Position numbers and translations under genes: made by a program. A stretch of DNA of 39,936 nucleotides, taken from NCBI GenBank assembly GCA_030150045.1, contig JASLGM010000017.1, positions 1-39,936 of the forward strand, written 5' to 3'. This DNA comes from Taishania sp. Lineage in GTDB: Bacteria; Bacteroidota; Bacteroidia; Flavobacteriales_D; Crocinitomicaceae. This document shows, one piece after another, positions 8,735-16,457 of this stretch; the first letter of the stretch is position 1, and each line of letters begins with the position of its first letter. Under the pieces are notes generated by a model, which had not been told where the DNA came from, searched no databases, and was given only the letters and a program-made list of their open reading frames with translations.

Positions 8735-9508
8735 TTATAAAGTTCTGTCTTTTAGGAAAGGTAGTTTTTGACGAATGTAATTTAGATTTGAAGCGGACAA
8801 AGTTGTGGACAATACGGCTTCTGTATAGGCTCCTTGAACAAGGTGATTGCCAAGAGCATCAAGGATGGCGCTGTCGCCAGAATAGACTAAGTCGTGTGCA
8901 TCTGTCCCCACACGGTTAGCAGCACAAACGTAAGCTTGGTTTTCTATTGCTCGTGCGGGTAGAAGAGCTTTCCAATGTTGATTTCTACGCTCTGGCCAAT
9001 TGGCAATAGTGAGTAAAACGTCATACAAGGGCACTCCATTTTTTGTATAATTCAATTGAATTTCTGGAAATCTTAAATCATAACAGATTTGTAGTAGGAA
9101 GTTCCATCCTTTATAATTGTGAATCACTTGTTCTGTTCCGGGAGTAAAAATTTTGTCTTCACCTGCTAGCCCGAACGATTTTCGTTTGTCGTAATGTACT
9201 ACTTTCCCATTAGGTTCTACAAAAACTGCTCGGTTATAGAAAGCACCGTTTTCTTCTATAATCAAAGAAGTGTAGCAAGCTGCATTTTTCTCTCTAGCTA
9301 GCTGAATAAGGAATTTTAAACCTTGGCTATCCGTCCATTTTTCGGCCAACACTTCGGCATTCATAGAAAACCCCGTGTGGAACATTTCTGGAAAAAGGAA
9401 TAAATCGGCTTGTTCGTTTTCTACACATTTCTTCAGGTGTAACAGGTTAGCGGTTTTGTCTTCCCAAAACTGATTGGCTTGAACGATGGCTACTTTTATG
9501 TCTTGCAT
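8735..9508 (-). CDS. Nitrilase-superfamily amidohydrolase, probable omega-amidase (YafV/NIT2-like)
   Basis: A 257-residue carbon-nitrogen hydrolase. The catalytic triad is visible as E41 in LFPEMFHTGFSMN, K108 in YDKRKSFGLAGE and C142 in LLQICYDLRFPE. The TGFSMN, SFGLAGE and CYDLRFPE wording is typical of the YafV/omega-amidase branch, which hydrolyses alpha-ketoglutaramate or alpha-ketosuccinamate to the keto acid plus ammonia. The gene directly upstream (17-nt gap) encodes a methionine/glutamine-type aminotransferase that would make such an alpha-keto amide, so context and family agree. Cytoplasmic; no signal peptide. General nitrilase naming would be the conservative alternative. Confidence 0.88.
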   Translation of the reverse strand: MQDIKVAIVQANQFWEDKTANLLHLKKCVENEQADLFLFPEMFHTGFSMNAEVLAEKWTDSQGLKFLIQLAREKNAACYTSLIIEENGAFYNRAVFVEPNGKVVHYDKRKSFGLAGEDKIFTPGTEQVIHNYKGWNFLLQICYDLRFPEIQLNYTKNGVPLYDVLLTIANWPERRNQHWKALLPARAIENQAYVCAANRVGTDAHDLVYSGDSAILDALGNHLVQGAYTEAVLSTTLSASNLNYIRQKLPFLKDRTL

Positions 9509-9525
9509 GTTGTATGAAGTTTACA

Positions 9526-10656
9526 CTAAATTTTATTTAGAATTTCTGCTGCTTGTTCCAAGGTTTCGTTTGTTTTCGCAAAACAAAAACGAATGTGTTT
9601 TAAATCCCGACCATCTTCGTTAAAAACAGAAACCGGAATGGTTGCAATCTTGTGTTCTGTGATTAATCTTTGTGTGAAATCGATGTCGCTTTCATGTGAA
9701 ATTGGTGCATAGCTAGCCAATTGAAAATATGTTCCTTGCGAGGGTAATAATTCAAAGCGACTGTTTTTTATGAGAGATTGAAAGTAATCTCTTTTTTGCT
9801 GATAGAATTCACCGAGGGACTCTAATTGTACGTTTTTCATGTATTCGGCAAGGCTGTGTTGCCCAACGCTGTTCACGGAAAAAACTAGAAATTGGTGTAC
9901 TTTTTTTATTTCGTCCATGTATACTTTTGGTGCGATGAGGTAACCGATTTTCCATCCTGTTATGTGAAACGTTTTGCCAAAGGAGCTGACACTTATTGCT
10001 CTATCTGCTAGTTTTGTGCGTTGATGAATAGAGATGTGTTTTTGTTCAAAAGTGATGAATTCATATACTTCATCTGAGAGGATTAATAATTGAGGGAACT
10101 TTTCAGCCAATTCTTCCAACGCTACAAAATCACTTTCTGTCCATATTCTACCTGACGGGTTATGTGGATTATTTATGATAATCATTCGTGTTTTAGAATG
10201 GATTGCCGCTTCTATAGATCTCCAATTAGGGGAATAATCTTCGTTTAATGCAATGTGCTTTGCTTGTCCGCCAGCCAAAACAATTCCGGGATCGTAGCAG
10301 TCATAACATGGATCGAGAATAATCACTTCGTCCCCTTGATGAACCAAGGCCTGCAATAAAGTAAAAATCGCTTGTGTTGCGCCGGCGGTGATTAAAAGTT
10401 CATCAGAAATAGCAATGGATTTGTTGTACGAAAGAAGAACCGCTTTTTGTATTTGTTCCATTAGCGCCGGATGCCCAGCCATTGGACAGTATTGATTCGC
10501 ATTACCGTCTTGTACAACTTTTTGTTGAATCTCTTTTAATAAAGGATCAATCTCAAAATTTGGGAAACCTTGAGATAAATTAATCGCTTGATGGTCCGAA
10601 GCCATTTTCGACATGACACTGAAAATACTCGAACCTACTTTTGGTAGTTTTGACAT
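9526..10656 (-). CDS. PLP-dependent aminotransferase, methionine/glutamine type (YbdL-like)
   Basis: A 376-residue fold-type I aminotransferase. Visible landmarks are NLSQGFPNF near the N-terminus, AGATQAIF at about 91, NNPHNPSGR at 162-170, SDEVYEF at 194-200, the PLP-binding lysine K228 in SSFGKTFHITGWK and the C-terminal RFCFAKTNETL with its substrate-carboxylate arginine. The wording matches the YbdL/kynurenine aminotransferase group, which transaminates methionine, glutamine and aromatic amino acids. Paired with the downstream omega-amidase it likely regenerates methionine from its 2-keto acid at the expense of glutamine; this role is inferred. First gene of the operon that ends in dxr. 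Exact substrate range cannot be read from sequence. Confidence 0.88.
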   Translation of the reverse strand: MSKLPKVGSSIFSVMSKMASDHQAINLSQGFPNFEIDPLLKEIQQKVVQDGNANQYCPMAGHPALMEQIQKAVLLSYNKSIAISDELLITAGATQAIFTLLQALVHQGDEVIILDPCYDCYDPGIVLAGGQAKHIALNEDYSPNWRSIEAAIHSKTRMIIINNPHNPSGRIWTESDFVALEELAEKFPQLLILSDEVYEFITFEQKHISIHQRTKLADRAISVSSFGKTFHITGWKIGYLIAPKVYMDEIKKVHQFLVFSVNSVGQHSLAEYMKNVQLESLGEFYQQKRDYFQSLIKNSRFELLPSQGTYFQLASYAPISHESDIDFTQRLITEHKIATIPVSVFNEDGRDLKHIRFCFAKTNETLEQAAEILNKI

Positions 10657-10783
10657 GCAAAATGATTGATTTTATAAAGTTACATCAAAAAATTGTTCGA
10701 CTCTCTTCTTCCAAGGAAAGGATTCAAAAAATTGTTTTGTTTCTTTGTGAAATGAGCCAAAGTACTTAACCTTTCTTAACAGC

Positions 10784-10810
10784 TTTGCATTGATAATCAT
10801 TGTATTATTG
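10784..10810 (+). promoter_or_regulatory. Candidate promoter for the lipoprotein-msrB pair
   Basis: TTTG at 10784-10787 as -33 box and TATTATTG at 10803-10810 as -7 box (one mismatch to TAnnTTTG), with a 15-nt spacer. The predicted leader to the ATG at 10835 is about 20 nt. Confidence 0.4.
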
Positions 10811-10834
10811 ATAGAACCTAAAAAATTAAAGATT

Positions 10835-11290
10835 ATGAAAAGAAGATTTTTATTAGGGATTTCCCTTTCTGCTTTCCTATTTGCGGCCAGTTGTTCATCT
10901 AAAAATGAAGATGCTGTTTCTATTGATGTACATAAAAACAGTAATGGTGATACAGAATTGGTAATTGAAGAAACACGTGATGGGGTAGTTAGTAAAAGCA
11001 CGTATACCGGGTCTGATGCAGAGCGAAAATTAAAAGAACTGGCTGCTGATTCGAATGAAAAAATTCGTGAGGCAGCAGAAAAGTCTGAAGTGTTGTACAA
11101 AGAAACTGTTGCTAAAGCACAAGAGGAACTAGATAAAGCGGCTGAAAAGGCGAAGGAAGAGTGGCGAAAGGCGGGTGAAGCTGCAAAAGAATTAGGAGAA
11201 GGAGCAGATAATGAAGTTGACAAAGCTGAAAGAGCAGTTGAAGAAGCAGTCAAAGAAGTGAAAGGAGAAATTAAAAAATCGTTAGACTAA
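10835..11290 (+). CDS. Small lipoprotein with a long charged amphipathic helix
   Basis: The start chosen is the ATG at 10835 (MKRRFLLGISLSAFLFAASC) because it opens a classic lipoprotein signal with the lipobox FAASC and lipidated Cys at residue 20; an ATG 15 codons upstream would bury the signal. The mature part begins with a short segment with beta character (DTELVIEETRDGVVSK). The rest is a nearly uninterrupted Ala/Glu/Lys helix with repeated AAEKAKEE- and KAERAVEEA-like heptads, similar in composition to apolipoprotein or LEA-type helices. No enzymatic motif is visible. Membrane-anchored, function unknown. msrB follows after 21 nt, so an envelope-stress role is possible but only a guess. 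Confidence 0.8.
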   Translation: MKRRFLLGISLSAFLFAASCSSKNEDAVSIDVHKNSNGDTELVIEETRDGVVSKSTYTGSDAERKLKELAADSNEKIREAAEKSEVLYKETVAKAQEELDKAAEKAKEEWRKAGEAAKELGEGADNEVDKAERAVEEAVKEVKGEIKKSLD

Positions 11291-11311
11291 TATTTCTCGT
11301 ATTTTTATATC

Positions 11312-11683
11312 ATGGAAGAGAAAGATTGGAAAGACAAATTGACTGAAATGCAATTTTATGTTCTGCGTGAAAAAGGAACAGAAGCACCATTTTCAGGTTT
11401 GTATAATGATTTTTTTGAGAAAGGAGATTACCATTGCGTAGGTTGTGGGCAAGTTCTTTTTAAAAGTGATCAAAAATTTCCTTCTTCGTGTGGTTGGCCA
11501 AGTTATGATAGTTGTAATCCAGGTGCAATAGAAGAGGTAATGGATTACTCCCATCATATGATTCGAAAAGAGATTGTTTGCTCCCAATGTAAGGGACATA
11601 TTGGACATGTCTTCGATGATGGGCCAACAGCAACAGGATTAAGGTTTTGCGTTAATTCTGTTGCTGTAGAATTTCAAAAATAA
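11312..11683 (+). CDS. msrB: Peptide-methionine (R)-S-oxide reductase
   Basis: Reduces the R-epimer of methionine sulfoxide in proteins. At 123 residues it is a single-domain MsrB. The structural zinc site is C42/C45 (CVGC) and C90/C93 (CSQC). The catalytic Cys is C113 in LRFCVNS, and C60 in SSCGWPSY is a possible recycling Cys. The GHIGHVFDDGP stretch carries the conserved His residues. No signal peptide, so cytoplasmic. Likely co-transcribed with the lipoprotein gene upstream; a strong terminator follows. Confidence 0.96.
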   Translation: MEEKDWKDKLTEMQFYVLREKGTEAPFSGLYNDFFEKGDYHCVGCGQVLFKSDQKFPSSCGWPSYDSCNPGAIEEVMDYSHHMIRKEIVCSQCKGHIGHVFDDGPTATGLRFCVNSVAVEFQK

Positions 11684-11706
11684 AGCAAGAATTTTAAGAG
11701 TAAATT

Positions 11707-11734
11707 AAAGGGCATCTTTTGGATGCCCTTTTTT
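11707..11734 (+). terminator. Intrinsic terminator after msrB
   Basis: A perfect 10-bp stem, AAAGGGCATC (11707-11716) with GATGCCCTTT (11722-11731), has a 5-nt loop and a T tail to 11734. It separates msrB from the mreC operon. Confidence 0.9.
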
Positions 11735-11767
11735 ATGTAAAAAAAGTATTTTCCAATTGGCTTTAAT

Positions 11768-11775
11768 TATCTTTG
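11768..11775 (+). promoter_or_regulatory. Bacteroidota -7 promoter box immediately upstream of mreC
   Basis: TATCTTTG exactly matches TAnnTTTG and ends only 4 nt before the mreC ATG at 11780. No clear TTTG -33 box is seen at the usual distance. If used, transcription would start at or next to the A of the start codon. Confidence 0.5.
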
Positions 11776-11779
11776 CACC

Positions 11780-12613
11780 ATGCGCAATCTTATAGCATTT
11801 TTAAGTCGGTTTCAAATTTTTGTGGTATACGCTATTTTACAAGCTGTAGCTCTTACCCTTTACTTCTCTTTTTTTCAACAACCGAAGACCCAATTATTGT
11901 CTTCAGTGAACTCCGTAAATGCTAGTTTATGGGAGAAAAGAAATGCGATCGTTAAGCACATGAAATTAGAGTCTACAAACGATGTTTTACAGAAAACGAA
12001 TCTAGAGTTGATGGAGAATCAACCGATGTCTTTACAGCGTGTAGACAGAAGTACAATGATTATTAATGACACCACGTATATTCAAAAATTTGAATACATT
12101 GCTGGAGAGGTGATTAACAGTACGTTTGATAAAGCGAATAATTATTTCACTATTAACATTGGAGAAGACCAAGGTGTAAAAGTAGGATGGGGTGTTGTAT
12201 CCGATGAAGGAATTGTAGGGGTTGTTCACAGTGTTTCAAAACATTTTTCTTTAGTGAAAACGGTGCTTTCAGAACATATAAATGTGGATGTAGAGATTCC
12301 ATCTGTGAATCAATCGGGATTGTTAAAGTGGGATGGCAGGTCTTCAAAAATAGGATCCGTTTCTGGTGTTTCTAATGATTTAGATATTCCAAAATGGTCA
12401 CGAGTTATTACACAAGGAGGATCTGGGATTTTTCCGAAGGGAATCTTAATTGGGAAAGTGTACAAGGTTTTAGAGGTTGAAGGACAGGCTATTTGGGATG
12501 TTAAAATTGCTTATAGTGTCGACTATCGTAAGCTCCAAAAGATTTATGTCGTGCATAATCTATTGTTGGAGGAACAAAAGAAATTAGAAGCTGAGGTAAA
12601 AGACCAAAAATGA
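11780..12613 (+). CDS. mreC: Rod shape-determining protein MreC
   Basis: A 277-residue single-pass membrane protein that scaffolds the elongasome and activates PBP2-RodA in the periplasm. The short cytoplasmic N-terminus (MRNLIAFLSRF) precedes one membrane helix (about 13-32), a coiled-coil-prone segment, and the beta-domain with the typical motifs NYFTINIGEDQGVKVGWGV, EGIVGVV and the GGSGIFPKGILIGKV stretch. It heads the mreC-mreD-mrdA-rodA operon and overlaps mreD by four bases. No mreB precedes it; a terminator and msrB do. Confidence 0.95.
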   Translation: MRNLIAFLSRFQIFVVYAILQAVALTLYFSFFQQPKTQLLSSVNSVNASLWEKRNAIVKHMKLESTNDVLQKTNLELMENQPMSLQRVDRSTMIINDTTYIQKFEYIAGEVINSTFDKANNYFTINIGEDQGVKVGWGVVSDEGIVGVVHSVSKHFSLVKTVLSEHINVDVEIPSVNQSGLLKWDGRSSKIGSVSGVSNDLDIPKWSRVITQGGSGIFPKGILIGKVYKVLEVEGQAIWDVKIAYSVDYRKLQKIYVVHNLLLEEQKKLEAEVKDQK

Positions 12614-13125
12614 AAAATTTAATAATTCAAATAATCAGATTATTCTTGATTATTTTTCTTCAAGTATTTATTCTCAGCCAAATTGAGATTGGACAAGGTA
12701 TTCATATTATGATTTACCCTTTGTTTATTTTGTTGTTGCCCTTTGATTTAAAGCCAATATTGGTTTTGTTAATAGCCTTTGTAATGGGAATTGTTATTGA
12801 TTCATTATCAAACACTGGTGGTTTACACGCTTCAAGTTTATTGACTATGGCACTTTTCAGACCTGTAGTTTATAAAATGTTTAGCCCACGAGATGGTTAT
12901 GAAGGTATTTATTCAGGAACGATGTATGAAATGGGTAAAATATGGTTTCTTAAAGTGTCCATCATTTTATTGACCATTCATCATATTTGGTTTTTCATGT
13001 TTGAACAATTTTCGGTTAATTCTTTAATTTATTTGATTCAGAAAATTGTTTTAAGTCTTCCAATTTCTTACTTCGGATGTTTATTGTATCAAATGATTTT
13101 CGTTAAAAGAGAAGGGGCAAAATGA
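12610..13125 (+). CDS. mreD: Rod shape-determining protein MreD
   Basis: A 171-residue, very hydrophobic protein with about five membrane helices. It overlaps mreC by ATGA at its start and mrdA by ATGA at its end, the classical mreC-mreD-mrdA arrangement. The segment GIVIDSLSNTGGLHASSLL is typical of Bacteroidota MreD. It is part of the elongasome in the inner membrane. Confidence 0.9.
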   Translation: MKNLIIQIIRLFLIIFLQVFILSQIEIGQGIHIMIYPLFILLLPFDLKPILVLLIAFVMGIVIDSLSNTGGLHASSLLTMALFRPVVYKMFSPRDGYEGIYSGTMYEMGKIWFLKVSIILLTIHHIWFFMFEQFSVNSLIYLIQKIVLSLPISYFGCLLYQMIFVKREGAK

Positions 13126-14969
13126 ATTTAGATAATCGTAAATATGTCATTTTTGCGGTAATCAGTATCATTGGACTGATTTACCTTGGACGTTTGTTTC
13201 ACATGCAAGTGATTGATGAACAGTGGAAGGTGCGTGCTCAAGAAATTTCTGAAAAGAGAAGGTTTTTAACACCTCCAAGAGCGGTAATGTTTGATCGAAA
13301 TGGTAAAAAGGTGGTTTCTAACAAAGCCTATTACAATTTAATGTTTATCGAGAAAGAGATTACTCATTTGGATACGGTTGCATTTGGAGAATTATTAGGA
13401 ATGACGGTAGAAGATATTCGAAATCGTTTTATTGATATTCGCCATCGTGAAGGAATGTTTAAGCGTAAAGATGGAAAAAAAGTGCCAAATTATCAACCGG
13501 GTAGAGAATATGCTTTTTTAAAGGAATTGACGGCTGAAGAAATTGCTCATATAGCCCCTCATTTAGCACGTTTTCCAGGCTTTTTTGAGAAGGTTACTTC
13601 TATGAGAAACTATCCCTACTCTGGTGGAGCGAATATTTTAGGATATTTGGCTGAAACTAATAGAGAAGACATTAAAGAAGATCGCTTTTACCGACCTGGC
13701 GACAACATAGGGAAAGCTGGGATTGAAAAATATTACGAAAAGGAATTAAGAGGGCAAAAAGGAGTACATTATATCGTAACAAATGCTCTGAACAACGCTT
13801 TAAATAAATATGCGGAAGGGAGGTATGATACTGCTGCTGTACAAGCGGATCCATTGACATTAGGATTGGACATCGAATTACAGGTTTATGGAGAATCCTT
13901 GATGCGTAATAAAATGGGAAGTATTGTAGCTATCGAGCCTTCTTCTGGTGAAATCTTATCAATGGTTTCTTCACCTTCTTATGATCCAAATTTATTTGTA
14001 GGGAAATCGAATATATCGAAGAACTATCCTGTTTTATTACAAGATCCAAAGAAGCCATTGTTTCCAAGGCCGTTACAAGCGGAATATCCGCCAGGATCAA
14101 TCTTTAAGTTGACACAAGCGCTGATAGGAATGCAAGAAGGTGTTATTGATAAAAATGCTTCTTTCCCCTGTACAAAAAGTATGGTAGGATGTCACAATCA
14201 TCCAACCGCTAGTAGTGTTGCAAAAGGCGTACAAATGTCTTGTAATCCCTATTTTTATTACGTAACCCGTAAAATCATTCATCAAGGAAAGAAAAAGAAT
14301 GCTTTTGCTGATGCAGAAATAGGTTTAGGACTTTGGGCGGATTACCTACATTCTTTTGGATTGGGAATAAAGTTAGATTCTGATATTTCTGGGATTCGAG
14401 CGGGATTGATTCCTGATCCAAAATTTTACGACAAGTGGTATGGACACCATCGTTGGGCGTTTTCAACCATTCGTTCCATTGCTATTGGACAAGGAGAGGT
14501 GAAAATGACGCCACTTCAAATGGCAAATCTAGCCGCAATTATGGCGAATCGAGGATGGTATATAACACCACATGTTGTGAAATCTATTGGAGACAAGGGC
14601 CCTCATGATAATTTTAAGGTGAAACACAAAACCATGGTAGATGCTATACATTATGAACCCGTAGTTGAAGGAATGCGTATGGCTGTAGAAGAAGGCGGGG
14701 GAACCGCAAGAGGAGCACGTGTTCCAAATACAATCGTTTGCGGAAAAACAGGAACGGCTCAAAACCCACATGGAAAAGATCACTCAGTATTTATTTGTTT
14801 TGCACCAAGAGATAATCCTAAAATAGCCATTGCTGTGTTTGTAGAGAATTCCGGATTTGGAGGGACGTGGGCTGCTCCAATAGCGAGTTTGATGGTAGAA
14901 AGATACTTATATGGTAAGATAAGTGACCAAGCAAAAGAACAAAGAATCTTAGAAGCTAAATTAGATTAG
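13122..14969 (+). CDS. mrdA: Penicillin-binding protein 2, elongation-specific transpeptidase
   Basis: A 615-residue class B PBP that crosslinks peptidoglycan during elongation, working with RodA. One N-terminal membrane helix (about 8-25) is followed by the dimerisation domain (RFLTPPRAVMFDRNGK). The transpeptidase motifs are SxxK at S326 (PPGSIFKLTQ), SxN in MSCNPYFY, and KTG at K542 (CGKTGTAQNPHG). The order and spacing fit the family. Overlaps mreD by four bases; rodA starts three bases after its stop. Confidence 0.96.
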   Translation: MNLDNRKYVIFAVISIIGLIYLGRLFHMQVIDEQWKVRAQEISEKRRFLTPPRAVMFDRNGKKVVSNKAYYNLMFIEKEITHLDTVAFGELLGMTVEDIRNRFIDIRHREGMFKRKDGKKVPNYQPGREYAFLKELTAEEIAHIAPHLARFPGFFEKVTSMRNYPYSGGANILGYLAETNREDIKEDRFYRPGDNIGKAGIEKYYEKELRGQKGVHYIVTNALNNALNKYAEGRYDTAAVQADPLTLGLDIELQVYGESLMRNKMGSIVAIEPSSGEILSMVSSPSYDPNLFVGKSNISKNYPVLLQDPKKPLFPRPLQAEYPPGSIFKLTQALIGMQEGVIDKNASFPCTKSMVGCHNHPTASSVAKGVQMSCNPYFYYVTRKIIHQGKKKNAFADAEIGLGLWADYLHSFGLGIKLDSDISGIRAGLIPDPKFYDKWYGHHRWAFSTIRSIAIGQGEVKMTPLQMANLAAIMANRGWYITPHVVKSIGDKGPHDNFKVKHKTMVDAIHYEPVVEGMRMAVEEGGGTARGARVPNTIVCGKTGTAQNPHGKDHSVFICFAPRDNPKIAIAVFVENSGFGGTWAAPIASLMVERYLYGKISDQAKEQRILEAKLD

Positions 14970-14972
14970 AGA

Positions 14973-16376
14973 ATGAGACAAGGGGAAAAATTAACAAGTA
15001 ATGTTGATTGGTTATTGCTGATCACCTATTTCTTAATTGTAGGAATGGGTATTGCGACCATCTATTCTACTGCTTATTCCGAAAAACACCCAAATATATG
15101 GGATATCAATATGTTTTATGGGAGACAGTTGATGTGGTTTGGTGTTTCCTTGTTTTTAGGACTGATTGTTTTTTTAATTGATGCGGAGATATATCGAAAG
15201 TTCGCTTTGCCAATCTATATTGGTACATTATTTTTACTTGTCGCTGTATTGTTTACCACTCCAATCAATGGCGCGCGTGCATGGTTAGGAATCGGAAGTT
15301 TTGGTATTCAGCCGGCAGAGTTTGCAAAAATAGGTACAGCTTTACTCTTGGCTCAATTTTTAAATGGAGTAAATATTAAGCTACAGAATTATAAGACCGT
15401 TTTTCAATGTTTATTAATTATTGGAATCCCTGTGATTTTGATTATTCTTCAACCAGATGCTGGTACAGTATTGGTATTTACCGCTTTCTTGTTTGTAATG
15501 TACCGTGAAGGGATTACATTCGACCCACTTGTTTTAGCAATCACGAATGCTATTCCTGGGGTTCGCTTTAAAGAAACTTGGGTAGGTACACACTTTATCC
15601 CATTAATGTTTGTCATTTTAATCTTATCCATTTTTACATTACTACTATCAAAAACAACCTTCGACCTTGCTTTTATTGGATTATATGAGATCCCCGCAAT
15701 TTATGCCATCATCGCTGTGATCTTTTTGATTTGTTTGTTATTTTATTTTCTAGCCATCACATTTTTAGGAGATAGGAACAGAAGGAAGATTATTCTTGTT
15801 TTGACTATTGTTTTCCTCTGTTTTTCTGCTTTGTCAGCATCAATTACTACAGCTTTCAATTCGTTGAAACACCATCAAAAGACGCGAATTGAGTTGTTGT
15901 TAGGGTTGAATGATGAAGATGAACGTGATGGCGAGGATTATAATAGAAATCGTGCGATGACAGCTGTTGGTTCTGGGGGAATGTTTGGTAAAGGGTATCT
16001 TAACGCGACACTTTCTAGTGTAGAAGCAAATCACGTTCCAGAGAGTGAGACCGATTTTATCTTTTGCCCTTTTGCAGAAGAGTGGGGGTTTGTTGGTACA
16101 GCAACTTTAGTTTCCCTTTATATGTTCTTCTTACTTCGTATTATTCGTGTTGCAGAAAGACAAAGATCCGTGTATAATAGGGTTTATGCGTATTGTGTTG
16201 GAATGATATTGTTTTATCACTTTGCAATCAATATTGGGATGAATATAGGATTTGTTCCAGTAATCGGAATTCCCTTGCCCTTCTTCAGCTATGGTGGATC
16301 TTCAATGATGTCTTTTTCATTGATGTTCTTCATTCTGTTGAAATTAGATAGCCAACGACGAGATACATTGTTTTAA
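14973..16376 (+). CDS. rodA: Peptidoglycan glycosyltransferase RodA
   Basis: A SEDS-family polymerase that forms glycan strands with PBP2. At 467 residues it is about 90 longer than typical proteobacterial RodA. Conserved elements include IQPAEFAKI, LQPDAGTVLVF (the region of the catalytic Asp), VPESETDFIFCPFAEEWGF and the C-terminal IPLPFFSYGGSS. The extra length falls around residues 190-310 and holds two or three additional hydrophobic helices (THFIPLMFVILILSIF, IYAIIAVIFLICLLFYF, KIILVLTIVFLCF). Longer RodA proteins are, to my knowledge, common in Bacteroidota. Last gene of the mre operon. Confidence 0.95.
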   Translation: MRQGEKLTSNVDWLLLITYFLIVGMGIATIYSTAYSEKHPNIWDINMFYGRQLMWFGVSLFLGLIVFLIDAEIYRKFALPIYIGTLFLLVAVLFTTPINGARAWLGIGSFGIQPAEFAKIGTALLLAQFLNGVNIKLQNYKTVFQCLLIIGIPVILIILQPDAGTVLVFTAFLFVMYREGITFDPLVLAITNAIPGVRFKETWVGTHFIPLMFVILILSIFTLLLSKTTFDLAFIGLYEIPAIYAIIAVIFLICLLFYFLAITFLGDRNRRKIILVLTIVFLCFSALSASITTAFNSLKHHQKTRIELLLGLNDEDERDGEDYNRNRAMTAVGSGGMFGKGYLNATLSSVEANHVPESETDFIFCPFAEEWGFVGTATLVSLYMFFLLRIIRVAERQRSVYNRVYAYCVGMILFYHFAINIGMNIGFVPVIGIPLPFFSYGGSSMMSFSLMFFILLKLDSQRRDTLF

Positions 16377-16457
16377 CAAAGTATTGTTTAATCAATCTCT
16401 CTTAAGACTTCAATCTAGCCTTCTTTTTGTTTATTTTTACTTAAAATAATATTTTTC

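Noticed and set aside
10672..11253. A 193-codon minus-strand open frame rich in Ser and Ala opposite the lipoprotein gene
   Set aside because: Its composition is the antisense image of Ala/Glu/Lys codons of the helical lipoprotein; it has no family signature, and the plus-strand gene has a convincing signal peptide and lipobox.
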